From Hydractinia symbiolongicarpus (lineage: Eukaryota; Cnidaria; Hydrozoa; Anthoathecata; Hydractiniidae), in assembly GCF_029227915.1 (NCBI RefSeq), contig NC_079884.1:6822001-6886000 (forward strand): 64,000 bases of DNA. Direction: 5' to 3'. The position numbers and the translations under genes are program-made. Below, in pieces: positions 38,651-52,195 of the stretch; within the stretch, counting starts at the first letter, position 1; each line of letters opens with the position of its first letter. The notes under the pieces were generated by a model. It ran no database searches, was not told where the DNA came from, and saw only the letters and a program-made list of their open reading frames with translations.

Positions 38651-41600
38651 GGAATGTTATTTCTTGGAGTCCAATTGCCTCCTTTATCACATTTATAAGG
38701 TCGAAGTCCAAAATAACTTAAATTAAGTGCCACAGTCAATCGTTTCACTGTTAAATGCGACGCAATCTAGTAATGTCAGGAAAATATCGCTAAATACATG
38801 TTGGTACGAATATGTGACACAACCGTTGAAACTCAAACGGACTGACACCGTTAGAAAGTCAATGAAATGTAGTTTTTGAAACTGTCGCAATTTCCTCAGC
38901 GCGCGATAACGTCTAGGATTGGTCCCACAATATAAAAATGACTTTTTTTATCTTAATTCTTAAATGAAGCGCTACCACAGAGCCCAGTGTAATCGCTGAG
39001 TTTCCGCAATCGTGTCAAATTAAGAGGAATGTTATTTCTTGGAGTCCAATTGCCTCCTTTATCACATTTATAAGGTCAAATTCCAAAATAACTTAAATTA
39101 AGTGCCACAGTCAATCGTTTCACTGTTAAATGCGACGCAATCTAGTAATGTCAGGAAAATATCGCTAAATACATGTTGGTACGAATATGTGACACAACCG
39201 TTGAAACTCAAACGGACTGACACCGTTAGAAAGTCAATGAAATCTAGTTTTTGAAACTGTCGCAATTTCCTCAGCGCGCGATAACGTCTAGGATTGGTCC
39301 CACAATAAAAAAATGACTTTTTTTATCTTAATTCTTAAATGAAGCGCTACCACAGAGCCCAGTGTAATCGCTGAGTTTCCGCAATCATGTCAAATTAAGA
39401 GGAATGTTATTTCTTGGAGTCCAATTGTCTCCTTCATCACATTTATAAGGTGACAGTCCAAAGTTAGTTCAATAAAATCCCACAGTCAGTTGTTTTATAG
39501 TTAAAAGCGATGCAACCTAGTAATATTAGAAAAATATCGCTATATACATGTTGGTACGAATATGTGACCCAACCGTTGTTACTCAAACGGACTGACACCG
39601 TTAGAAAGTCAATGAAATGTAGTTTTTGAAACTATCGCAATTACTCAGCGCGCGATAACGTCTAGGATTGGTCCCACAATAAAAAAATGACTTTTTTTAT
39701 CTTAATTCTTAAATGAAGCGCTACCACAGAGCCCAGTGTAATCGCTGAGTTTCCGCAATCGTGTTAAATTAAGAGGAATGTTATTTCTTGGAGTCCAATT
39801 GCCTCCTTTATCACATTTATAAGGTCGAAGTCCAAAATAACTTAAATTAAGTGCCACAGTCAATCGTTTCACTGTTAAATGCGACGCAATCTAGTAATGT
39901 CAGGAAAATATCGCTAAATACATGTTGGTACGAATATGTGGCGCAACCGTTGTAGCTCACACGGAATTATACTGTTAGAAAGTCAAAAGAAATGTAGTTT
40001 TTGAAACTTTCTCTATCTCTTCAGTGCGCGCTAACGGCTAGGATTGGTTCCACAGTAAAAATCACTTATTTATATAAAGTTTTCAATAAAGCGCTACCAC
40101 AGCGCCCACGTTATCGCTGAGTTCCAGCAATCATATCAAATTAGGAAGAATGTTATTTCTTGGAGTCCAATTGTCTCATTTATCACATTTATAAGGTCAA
40201 AGTCCAAAGTCAGTTCAATTAAGTCCCACAGTCAATCGTTTCACTGTTAAAAGCGATGAAACCTCGTAATGTCAGAAAAATATCGCTGAATACATGTTGG
40301 TACCAATATGTGGCGCAACCGTTGTAAGTCACACGAACTAATACAGTTAGAAAGTTAATGATATGTAGATTTTGAAACTGTCTCTATTTCTTCAGGGCGC
40401 GATAACGACTAGGATTGGTACCACAGTAAAATGACTTCTTCATATAAAGTTTTCAATAACGCGCTACCACAGCGCCCACGTTATCGCTGAGTTTCAGCAA
40501 TCATATCAAATCAAGAAGAATGTTATTTCTTGGAGTCCAATTGTCTCCTTCATCACATTTATAAGGTGACAGTCCATAATCAGTTCAATTAAGTCCCGCA
40601 GTCAATCGTTTCACTGATAAAAGCCATACAACCTAGTAATATCAGAAAAATATCGCTAAATACATGTTCGTACGAATATGTGACCCAACCGTTGTAACTC
40701 AAACGGATTGACACCGTTAGAAAGTCAATGAAATGTAGTTTTTGAAACTGTCGCTATTTCTTCAGCGCGCGAAAACGGCTAAGATTGGTCCCACAGTAAA
40801 AAAATGACTTGTTAATCTAAATTTTAAATGAAGCGCTACCACAGCGCCCAGTGTAATCGCTGAGTTCCGGCAATCATGTCAAATTAAGAAGAATGTTATT
40901 TCTTGGAGTCTAATTTTCTCATTTATCACATTTATCAGGTTACAGTCCAAAGTTAGTTCAATTAAGTCCTACAGTCAATCGTTTCATTGTTAAAAGCGAT
41001 GCAACCTAGTAATACCAGAATAATATCAAGAAATACATGTTGGTACAAATAAGTGACCCAACTGTTGTAACTCAAACGGACTGACACCGTTAGAAAGTCA
41101 ATGAAATGTAGTTTTTCAAACTGTCGCTATTTCTTTAGCGCGCGAAAGCGGCTAGGATTGGTCTTACAATAAAAAAATGACTTTTTTTTATCTTAATTCT
41201 TAAATGAAGCGCTACCACACTTGCCAGTGTAATCGCTGAGTTCCGGCAATCACGTCAAATTAAGAAGAATGTTATTTCTTGGAGTCCAATTGTCTCATTT
41301 TTCACATTTATCAGGTCACAGTCCAAAGTTAGATCAATTAAGTCCCACAGTCAATCGTTTCATTGTTATAAGCGATGCAACCTAGTAATATCAAAAAATA
41401 TCGCTAAATACATGTTGGTACGAATATGTGACACAACCGTTGAAACTGAAACGGACTGACACCGTTAGAAAGTCAATGAAATGTAGTTTTTGAAACTGTC
41501 GCAATTTCCTCAGCGCGCGATAACGTCTAGGATTGGTCCCACAATAAAAAAATGACTTTTTTTATCTTAATTCTTAAATGAAGCGCTACCACAGAGCCCA

Positions 41601-41784
41601 GTGTAATCGCTGAGTTTCCGCAATCATGTCAAATTAAGAGGAATGTTATTTCTTGGAGTCCAATTGTCTCCTTCATCACATTTATAAGGTGACAGTCCAA
41701 AGTTAGTTCAATTAAGTCCCACAGTCAATCGTTTTATAGTTAAAAGCGATGCAACCTAGTAATATTAGAAAAATATCGCTATAT
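38651..41784 (+). repeat. Family II monomers with two family III units
   Basis: Boxes lie at 38796, 39171, 39546, 39920, 40292, 40662, 41035 and 41410. The 39920 unit (TTATACTG, GTGGCGC) and 40292 unit (TACCAATATGTGGCGC) are family III types; the others match HOR-C and entry-zone monomers. One unit has a short AATTACTCAGCG near 39649 in place of AATTTCCTCAGCG. Confidence 0.82.
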
Positions 41785-44018
41785 ACATGTTGGTACGACT
41801 ATGTGACCCAACCGTTGTAACTCAAACAGACTGACACCGTTAGAAAGTCAATGAAATGTAGTTTTTGAAACTATCGCTATTTCTTCAGCGCGCGATAACG
41901 GATAGGATTGGTCCCACAGTAAAGAATGACTTATTTATCTAAATTTTTAAATGAAGCGCTACCGCAGCGCCCAGTGTAATCGCTGAGTTCCGGCAATCAC
42001 GTCAAATTAAGAAGAATGTTATTTCTCGGAGTCCAATTGCCTCCTTTATCACATTTATAAGGTCAAAGTCCAAAGTCAGTTCAATTAAGTCCCACAGTCA
42101 ATCGTTTCACTGTTAAAAGCGATGAAACCTCGTAATGTCAGAAAAATATCGCTGAATACATGTTGGTACCAATATGTGGCGCAACCGTTGTAAGTCACAC
42201 GAACTAATACCGTTAGAAAGTTAATGAAATGTAGATTTTGAAACTGTCTCTATTTCTTAAGGGCGCGATAACGACTAGGATTGGTACCACAGTAAAGATG
42301 ACTTCTTCATATAAAGTTTTCAATAACGCGCTACCACAGCGCCCACGTTATCGCTGAGTTTCAGCAATCATATCAAATTAAGAGGAATGTTATTTCTTGG
42401 AGTCCAATTGTCTCCTTCATCACATTTATAAGGTGACAGTCCAAAGTTAGTTCAATTAAGTACCACAGTCAATCGTTTTATAGTTAAAAGCGATGCAACC
42501 TAGTAATATTAGAAAAATATCGCTATATACATGTTGGTACGAATATGTGACCCAACCGTTGTAACTCAAACGGACTGACACCGTTAGAAAGTCAATGAAA
42601 TGTAGTTTTTGAAACTATCGCTATTTCTTCAGCGCGCGATCACGGATAGGATTGGTCCCACAGTAAAGAACGACTTATTTATCTAATTTTTTAAATGAAG
42701 CGCTACAACAGCGCCCAGTGTAATCGCTGAGTTTCGGCAATCATTTCATATTAAGAAGAATGTTATTTCTTGGAGTCCAATTGTCTCACTTTTACATTTA
42801 TAAGGTGACAGTCCATAATCAGTTCAATTAAGTCCCGCAGTCAATCGTTTCACTGATAAAAGCCATACAACCTAGTAATATCAGAAAAATATCGCTAAAT
42901 ACATGTTCGTACGAATATGTGACCCAACCTTTGAAACTCAAACGGACTGACACCGTTAGAAAGTCAATGAAATGTAGTTATTGAAACTGTCGCAATTTCC
43001 TCAGCGCGCGATAACGTCTAGGATTGGTCCCACAATAAAAAAATGACTTTTTTTATCTTAATTCTTAAATGAAGCGCTACAGAGAGCCCAGTGTAAAAGC
43101 TGAGTTTCCGCAATCCTGTCAAATTAAGAGGAATGTTATTTCTTGGAGTCCAATTGTCTCCTTCATCACATTTATAAGGTGACAGTCCAAAGTTAGTTCA
43201 ATTTAGTCCCACAGTCAATCGTTTTATAGTTAATAGCGATGCAACCTAGTAATATTAGAAAAATATCGCTATATACATGTTGGTACGAATATGTGACCCA
43301 ACCGTTGTAACTCAAACGGACTGACACCGTTAGAAAGTCAATGAAATGTAGTTTTTGAAACTATCGCTATTTCTTCAGCGCGCGATAACGGATAGGATTG
43401 GTCCCACAGTAAAGAATGACTTATTTATCTAAATTTTTAAATGAAGCGCTACCGCAGCGCCCAGTGTAATCGCTGAGTTCCGGCAATCACGTCAAATTAA
43501 GAAGAATGTTATTTCTCGGAGTCCAATTGCCTCCTTTATCACATTTATAAGGTCAAACTCCAAAGTCAGTTCAATTAAGTCCCACAGTCAATCGTTTCAC
43601 TGTTAAAAGCGATGAAACCTCGTAATGTCAGAAAAATATCGCTGAATACATGTTGGTACCAATATGTGGCGCAACCGTTGTAAGTCACACGAACTAATAC
43701 CGTTAGAAAGTTAATGAAATGTAGATTTTGAAACTGTCTCTATTTCTTAAGGGCGCGATAACGACTAGGATTGGTACCACAGTAAAGATGACTTCTTCAT
43801 ATAAAGTTTTCAATAACGCGCTACCACAGCGCCCACGTTATCGCTGAGTTTCAGCAATCATATCAAATTAAGAGGAATGTTATTTCTTGGAGTCCAATTG
43901 CCTCCTTTATCTCATTTACAAGGTCGAAGTCCAAAATAAGTTCAATTAAGTCCCACAGTTAATCGTTTCACTGTTAAAAGCGATGAAACCTCGTAATGTC
44001 AGAAAAATATCGCTGAAT
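41785..44018 (+). repeat. 1490-bp tandem duplication (4 monomers), second copy partial
   Basis: Boxes 41785 and 42158 correspond to 43275 and 43648 (offset 1490 bp), with shared ATTTCTCGGAGTCC and 'gattttgaaactgtc' variants. The unit with box 42529 is chimeric: it begins as the CGATCACGGATAGG type and, near 42706, becomes the ACAACAGCGCCC / TTTCGGC type. Confidence 0.85.
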
Positions 44019-46249
44019 ACATGTTGGTACAAATATGTGACGCAACCGTTGCAACTCACAAGGATTGATGCCATTAGAAAGTCAATGAAATGTAGTTTTT
44101 GAAACTGTCTCCATTTCTTCAGCGCGCGCTAACGGCTAGGAATGGTTCCACAGTAAATATCACTTATTCATATAAAGTTTTCAATAAAGCGCTACCACAG
44201 CGCCCAGTGTAATTGCTGAGTTCCAGCAATCAGGTCAAATTAAACAGAATGTTATTCTTGGAGTCCAATTGTCTCATTTATCACATTTATAAGGTCAAAG
44301 TCCAAAGTCAGTTCAATTAAGTCCCACAGTCAATCGTTTCACTGTTTAAAGCGATGAAACCTCGTAATGTCAGAAACATATCGCTGAATACATGTTGGTA
44401 CAAATATGTGACGCAACCGTTGTAACTCACACGGAATTATACTGTTAGAAAGTCAATGAAATGTAGTTTTTGAAACTGTCTCAATTTCTTCATCGCGCGC
44501 TAACGGCTAGCATTGGTTGAACAGTAAAAATGGTTATTTATTTAAATTTTTAAATAAAGAGCTCCCACAGCTCCCAGTGTAATCGCTGAGTTCCCGCAAT
44601 CATGTCAAATTAAGACGAATGTTATTTCTTGGAATTCAATTGTGATATTTATCACATTTATAAGGTCGAAGTCGAAAATCAGTTTAGTTAAGTCCCACAG
44701 CTAATCGTTTCACTGTTAAATGCGACGCAATCTAGTAATGTCAGGAAAATATCGTTAAATACATGTTGGTACGAATATGTGGCGCAACCGTTGTAGCTCA
44801 CACGGAATTATACTGTTAGAAAGTCAATGAAATGTAGTTTTTGAAACTGTCTCTATCTTTTCAGTGCGCGCTAACGGCTAGGATTGGTTCCACAGTAAAA
44901 ATCTCTTATTCATATAAAGTTTTCAATAAAGCGCTTCCACAGCGCTCACGTTATCGCTGAGTTCCAGCAATCATATCAAATTAAGAAGAATGTTATTTCT
45001 TGGAGTCCAATTGTCTCATTTATTACATTTATAAGGTCAAAGTCCAAAGTCAGTTCAATTAAGTCCCACAGTCATTCGTTTCACTGTTAAAAGCGATGAA
45101 CCTCGTAACGTCAGAAAAATATCGCTGAAAACATGTTGGTACGAATATGTGACCCAACCGTTGTAACTCAAACGGACTGAGACCGTTAGAAAGTCAATGA
45201 AATGTAGTTTTTGAAACTATCGCTATTTCTTCAGCGCGCGAAAACGGATAGGATTGGTCCCACAGTAAAGAATGACTTATTTATCTAAATTTTTAAATGA
45301 AGCGCTACCGCAGCGCCCAGTGTAATCTCTGAGTTCCGGCAATCGCGTCAAATTAAGAAGAATGTTATTTCTTGGAGGCCAATTGCCTCCTTTATCACAT
45401 TTACAAGGTCGAAGTCCAAAATAAGTTCAATTAAGTCCCACAGTTAATCGTTTCACTGTTAAATGCGACGCAATCTAGTAATGTCAGGAAAATATCGCTA
45501 AATACATGTTGGTACGAATATGTGGCGCAACCGTTGTAGCTCACACGGAATTATACTGTTAGAAAGTCAAAAGAAATGTAGTTTTTGAAACTTTCTCTAT
45601 CTCTTCAGTGCGCGCTAACGGCTAGGATTGGTTTCACAGTAAAAATCACTCATTTATATAAAGTTTTTAATAAAGCGCTACCACAGCGCCCACGTTATCG
45701 CTGAGTTCCAGCAATCATATCAAATTAAGAAGAATGTTATTTCTTGGAGTCCAATTGTCTCATTTATCACATTTATAAGGTCGAAGTCCAAAATCATTTC
45801 AATTAAGTCCCTCAGTTAATCGTTTCACTGTTAAAAGCGACGCAATCTAGTAATGTCAGGAAAATATCGCTAAATACATGTTGGTACCAATATGTGGCGC
45901 AACCGTTGTAACTCACACGGAATTATACTGTTAGAAAGTCAATGAAATGTAGTTTTTTGAAACTGTCTCCACTTCTTCAGCTCGCGCTAACGGCTAGCAT
46001 TGGTTCCACACTAAAAATTGCTTATTTATCTTAATTTTTTAAAATAAAGCGCTACCACAGCGCCCACGTTATCGCTGAGTTCCAGCAATCATGTCAAGTT
46101 AAGAAGAATGTTATTTCTTGGAGTCCAATTGTCTCGTTTATCACATTTATAAGGTCAAAGTCCAAAGTCAGTTCAATTAAGTCCCACAGTCAATCGTTTC
46201 ACTGTTAAAAGCGATGAAACCTCGTAATGTCAGAAAAGTGTCGCTGAAT
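44019..46249 (+). repeat. Family III monomers; partial copy of HOR-E
   Basis: Boxes lie at 44019, 44390, 44761, 45131, 45504 and 45876. Boxes 44390 to 45504 match 48476 to 49590 at an offset of 4086 bp, including the 'gcgatgaacctcgtaacg' monomer. The unit near 44565 has the arm pair GAGCT-CCCAC-AGCTC, where both arms differ from the usual GCGCT/AGCGC and still pair. Confidence 0.85.
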
Positions 46250-47733
46250 ACATGTTGGTACAAGTATGTGACGCAACCATTGTAACTCACAAGGATTGAT
46301 GCCATTAGAAATTCAATGAAATGTAGTTTTTGAAACTGTCTCCATTTCTTCAGCGCGCGCTAACGGCTAGCTTTGTTTCCACAGTAATAATGACTTATTT
46401 TTTTAAATTTGTAAATAAAGCCCACCACAGCGGCCAGTGCAATCGCTGAGTTCCTGCAATTATGTCAAATTAAGACGAATGTTATTTCTGGGAATTCAAT
46501 TGTAATATTTATCACACTTATAAGGTCGAAATCCAAAATCAGTTAAATTAAGTCCCACAGTTAATCCTTTCACTGTTAAAAGTGACGCAATCTAGTAATG
46601 TCAGGAAAATATCGCTAAATACATGTTGGTACGAATATGTGGCGCAACCGTTGTAACTCACTCGGAATTATACTGTTAGAAAGTCAATGAAATGTAGTTT
46701 TTGAAACTGTCTCTATCTCTTCAGTGCGCGCTAACGGCTAGGATTGGTTCCACAGTAAAAATCACTTATTTATATAAAGTTTTCAATAAAGCGCTACCAC
46801 AGCGCCCACGTTATCGCTGAGTTCCAGCAATCATATCAAATTAAGAAGAATGTTATTTCTTGAAGTCCAATTGTCTCATTTATTACATTTATAAGGTCAA
46901 AGTCCAAAGTCAGTTAAATTAAGTCCCACAGTCAATCGTTTCACTGTTAAAAGCGATGAAACCTCGTAATGTCAGAAACATATCGCTGAATACATGTTGG
47001 TACAAATATGTGACGCAACCGTTGTAACTCACACGGAATTATACTGCTAGAAAGTCAATGAAATGTAGTTTTTGAAACTGTCTCAATTTCTTCATCGCGC
47101 GCTAACGGCTAGCATTGGTTGCACAGTAAAAATGGTTATTTATTTAAATTTTTAAATAAAGAGCTACCACAGCGCCCAGTGTAATCGCTGAGTTCCCGCA
47201 ATCATGTCAAATTCAGACGAATGTTATTTCTTGGAATTCAATTGTGATATTTATCACATTTATAAGGTCGAAGTCGAAAATCAGTTTAGTTAAGTCCCAC
47301 AGCTAATCGTTTCACTGTTAAATGCGACGCAATCTAGTAATGTCAGGAAAATATCGTTAAATACATGTTGGTACGAATATGTGGCGCAACCGTTGTAGCT
47401 CACACGGAATTATACTGTTAGAAAGTCAATGAAATGTAGTTTTTGAAACTGTCTCTATCTTTTCAGTGCGCGCTAACGGCTAGGATTGGTTCCACAGTAA
47501 AAATCACTTGTTCATATAAAGTTTTCAATAAAGCGCTTCCACAGCGCTCACGTTATCGCTGAGTTCTAGCAATCATATCAAATTAAGAAGAATGTTATTT
47601 CTTGGAGTCCAATTGTCTCATTTATTACATTTATAAGGTCAAAGTCCAAAGTCAGTTCAATTAAGTCCCACAGTCAATCGTTTCACTGTTAAAAGCGATG
47701 AAACCTCGTAATGTCAGAAAAGTGTCGCTGAAT
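46250..47733 (+). repeat. HOR-E short copy (4 monomers, 1484 bp)
   Basis: Boxes lie at 46250, 46621, 46992 and 47363, each 371 bp apart. It matches the first four monomers of the full 2231-bp unit but lacks the 'gaacctcgtaacg' unit and the AAAAGAAATG unit. The final part (CAGTCAATCGTTTCACTG near 47672) joins directly to the start of the next copy. Confidence 0.9.
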
Positions 47734-49964
47734 ACATGTTGGTACAAGTATGTGACGCAACCATTGTAACTCACAAGGATTGATGCCATTAGAAATTCAA
47801 TGAAATGTAGTTTTTGAAACTGTCTCCATTTCTTCAGCGCGCGCTAACGGCTAGCTTTGTTTCCACAGTAATAATGACTTATTTTTTTAAATTTGTAAAT
47901 AAAGCCCACCACAGCGGCCAGTGCAATCGCTGAGTTCCTGCAATTATGTCAAATTAAGACGAATGTTATTTCTGGGAATTCAATTGTAATATTTATCACA
48001 CTTATAAGGTCGAAATCCAAAATCAGTTAAATTAAGTCCCACAGTTAATCCTTTCACTGTTAAAAGTGACGCAATCTAGTAATGTCAGGAAAATATCGCT
48101 AAATACATGTTGGTACGAATATGTGGCGCAACCGTTGTAACTCACTCGGAATTATACTGTTAGAAAGTCAATGAAATGTAGTTTTTGAAACTGTCTCTAT
48201 CTCTTCAGTGCGCGCTAACGGCTAGGATTGGTTCCACAGTAAAAATCACTTATTTATATAAAGTTTTCAATAAAGCGCTACCACAGCGCCCACGTTATCG
48301 CTGAGTTCCAGCAATCATATCAAATTAAGAAGAATGTTATTTCTTGAAGTCCAATTGTCTCATTTATTACATTTATAAGGTCAAAGTCCAAAGTCAGTTA
48401 AATTAAGTCCCACAGTCAATCGTTTCACTGTTAAAAGCGATGAAACCTCGTAATGTCAGAAACATATCGCTGAATACATGTTGGTACAAATATGTGACGC
48501 AACCGTTGTAACTCACACGGAATTATACTGCTAGAAAGTCAATGAAATGTAGTTTTTGAAACTGTCTCAATTTCTTCATCGCGCGCTAACGGCTAGCATT
48601 GGTTGCACAGTAAAAATGGTTATTTATTTAAATTTTTAAATAAAGAGCTACCACAGCGCCCAGTGTAATCGCTGAGTTCCCGCAATCATGTCAAATTCAG
48701 ACGAATGTTATTTCTTGGAATTCAATTGTGATATTTATCACATTTATAAGGTCGAAGTCGAAAATCAGTTTAGTTAAGTCCCACAGCTAATCGTTTCACT
48801 GTTAAATGCGACGCAATCTAGTAATGTCAGGAAAATATCGTTAAATACATGTTGGTACGAATATGTGGCGCAACCGTTGTAGCTCACACGGAATTATACT
48901 GTTAGAAAGTCAATGAAATGTAGTTTTTGAAACTGTCTCTATCTTTTCAGTGCGCGCTAACGGCTAGGATTGGTTCCACAGTAAAAATCACTTGTTCATA
49001 TAAAGTTTTCAATAAAGCGCTTCCACAGCGCTCACGTTATCGCTGAGTTCTAGCAATCATATCAAATTAAGAAGAATGTTATTTCTTGGAGTCCAATTGT
49101 CTCATTTATTACATTTATAAGGTCAAAGTCCAAAGTCAGTTCAATTAAGTCCCACAGTCATTTGTTTCACTGTTAAAAGCGATGAACCTCGTAACGTCAG
49201 AAAAATATCGCTGAAAACATGTTGGTGCGAATATGTGACCCAACCGTTGTAACTCAAACGGACTGAGACCGTTTGAAAGTCAATGAAATGTAGTTTTTGA
49301 AACTATCGCTATTTCTTCAGCGCGCGAAAACGGATAGGATTGGTCCCACAGTAAAGAATGACTTATTTATCTAAATTTTTAAATGAAGCGCTACCGCAGC
49401 GCCCAGTGTAATCTCTGAGTTCCGGCAATCGCGTCAAATTAAGAAGAATGTTATTTCTTGGAGTCCAATTGCCTCCTTTATCACATTTACAAGGTCGAAG
49501 TCCAAAATAAGTTCAATTAAGTCCCACAGTTAATCGTTTCACTGTTAAATGCGACGCAATCTAGTAATGTCAGGAAAATATCGCTAAATACATGTTGGTA
49601 CGAATATGTGGCGCAACCGTTGTAGCTCACAAGGAATTATACTGTTAGAAAGTCAAAAGAAATGTAGTTTTTGAAACTTTCTCTATCTCTTCAGTGCGCG
49701 CTAACGGCTAGGATTGGTTTCACACTAAAAATTGCTTATTTATCTTAATTTTTTTAAAATTAAGCGCTACCACAGCGCCCACGTTATCGCTGAGTTCCAG
49801 CAATCATGTCAAGTTAAGAAGAATGTTATTTCTTGGAGTCCAATTGTCTCGTTTATCACATTTACAAGGTCAAAGTCCAAAGTCAGTTCAATTAAGTCCC
49901 ACAGTCAATCGTTTCACTGTTAAAAGCGATGAAACCTCGTAATGTCAGAAAAGTGTCGCTGAAT
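47734..49964 (+). repeat. HOR-E copy 1 (6 monomers, 2231 bp)
   Basis: Boxes lie at 47734, 48105, 48476, 48847, 49217 and 49590, with intervals 371, 371, 371, 370, 373 and 375. The identical interval series starts again at 49965. The unit includes the box variant ACATGTTGGTGC (49217). Its first monomer keeps GCAATTATGTC and AAAGCCCACC, as in the short copy before it. Confidence 0.93.
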
Positions 49965-52195
49965 ACATGTTGGTACAAGTATGTGACGCAACCATTGTAA
50001 CTCACAAGGATTGATGCCATTAGAAATTCAATGAAATGTAGTTTTTGAAACTGTCTCCATTTCTTCAGCGCGCGCTAACGGCTAGCTTTGTTTCCACAGT
50101 AAAAATGACTTATTTTTTTAAATTTGTAAATAAAGCGCACCACAGCGGCCAGTGCAATCGCTGAGTTCCTGCAATCATGTCAAATTAAGACGAATGTTAT
50201 TTCTGGGAATTCAATTGTAATATTTATCACACTTATAAGGTCGAAATCCAAAATCAGTTAAATTAAGTCCCACAGTTAATCCTTTCACTGTTAAAAGCGA
50301 CGCAATCTAGTAATGTCAGTAAAATATCGCTAAATACATGTTGGTACGAATATGTGGCGCAACCGTTGTAACTCACTCGGAATTATACTGTTAGAAAGTC
50401 AATGAAATGTAGTTTTTGAAACTGTCTCTATCTCTTCAGTGCGCGCTAACGGCTAGGATTGGTTCCACAGTAAAAATCACTTATTTATATAAAGTTTTCA
50501 ATAAAGCGCTACCACAGCGCCCACGTTATCGCTGAGTTCCAGCAATCATATCAAATTAAGAAGAATGTTATTTCTTGAAGTCCAATTGTCTCATTTATTA
50601 CATTTATAAGGTCAAAGTCCAAAGTCAGTTAAATTAAGTCCCACAGTCAATCGTTTCACTGTTAAAAGCGATGAAACCTCGTAATGTCAGAAACATATCG
50701 CTGAATACATGTTGGTACAAATATGTGACGCAACCGTTGTAACTCACACGGAATTATACTGTTAGAAAGTCAATGAAATGTAGTTTTTGAAACTGTCTCA
50801 ATTTCTTCATCGCGCGCTAACGGCTAGCATTGGTTGCACAGTAAAAATGGTTATTTATTTAAATTTTTAAATAAAGAGCTACCACAGCGCCCAGTGTAAT
50901 CGCTGAGTTCCCGCAATCATGTCAAATTCAGACGAATGTTATTTCTTGGAATTCAATTGTGATATTTATCACATTTATAAGGTCGAAGTCGAAAATCAGT
51001 TTAGTTAAGTCCCACAGCTAATCGTTTCACTGTTAAATGCGACGCAATCTAGTAATGTCAGGAAAATATCGTTAAATACATGTTGGTACGAATATGTGGC
51101 GCAACCGTTGTAGCTCACACGGAATTATACTGTTAGAAAGTCAATGAAATGTAGTTTTTGAAACTGTCTCTATCTTTTCAGTGCGCGCTAACGGCTAGGA
51201 TTGGTTCCACAGTAAAAATCACTTGTTCATATAAAGTTTTCAATAAAGCGCTTCCACAGCGCTCACGTTATCGCTGAGTTCTAGCAATCATATCAAATTA
51301 AGAAGAATGTTATTTCTTGGAGTCCAATTGTCTCATTTATTACATTTATAAGGTCAAAGTCCAAAGTCAGTTCAATTAAGTCCCACAGTCATTTGTTTCA
51401 CTGTTAAAAGCGATGAACCTCGTAACGTCAGAAAAATATCGCTGAAAACATGTTGGTGCGAATATGTGACCCAACCGTTGTAACTCAAACGGACTGAGAC
51501 CGTTTGAAAGTCAATGAAATGTAGTTTTTGAAACTATCGCTATTTCTTCAGCGCGCGAAAACGGATAGGATTGGTCCCACAGTAAAGAATGACTTATTTA
51601 TCTAAATTTTTAAATGAAGCGCTACCGCAGCGCCCAGTGTAATCTCTGAGTTCCGGCAATCGCGTCAAATTAAGAAGAATGTTATTTCTTGGAGTCCAAT
51701 TGCCTCCTTTATCACATTTACAAGGTCGAAGTCCAAAATAAGTTCAATTAAGTCCCACAGTTAATCGTTTCACTGTTAAATGCGACGCAATCTAGTAATG
51801 TCAGGAAAATATCGCTAAATACATGTTGGTACGAATATGTGGCGCAACCGTTGTAGCTCACAAGGAATTATACTGTTAGAAAGTCAAAAGAAATGTAGTT
51901 TTTGAAACTTTCTCTATCTCTTCAGTGCGCGCTAACGGCTAGGATTGGTTTCACACTAAAAATTGCTTATTTATCTTAATTTTTTTAAAATTAAGCGCTA
52001 CCACAGCGCCCACGTTATCGCTGAGTTCCAGCAATCATGTCAAGTTAAGAAGAATGTTATTTCTTGGAGTCCAATTGTCTCGTTTATCACATTTACAAGG
52101 TCAAAGTCCAAAGTCAGTTCAATTAAGTCCCACAGTCAATCGTTTCACTGTTAAAAGCGATGAAACCTCGTAATGTCAGAAAAGTGTCGCTGAAT
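49965..52195 (+). repeat. HOR-E copy 2 (6 monomers, 2231 bp)
   Basis: Boxes lie at 49965, 50336, 50707, 51078, 51448 and 51821, with exactly the same interval series as copy 1. It shares AAAGCGCACC and AATGTCAGTAAAATATC with the following partial copy but not with copy 1, placing copies 2 and 3 as the younger pair. Confidence 0.93.

Noticed and set aside
49732-49923. Open frame of 63 codons repeated at 51963, 53824 and 54944
   Set aside because: Again one satellite segment copied by HOR-E and its relatives, starting at TTG. Its recurrence follows from DNA duplication, not from coding constraint.
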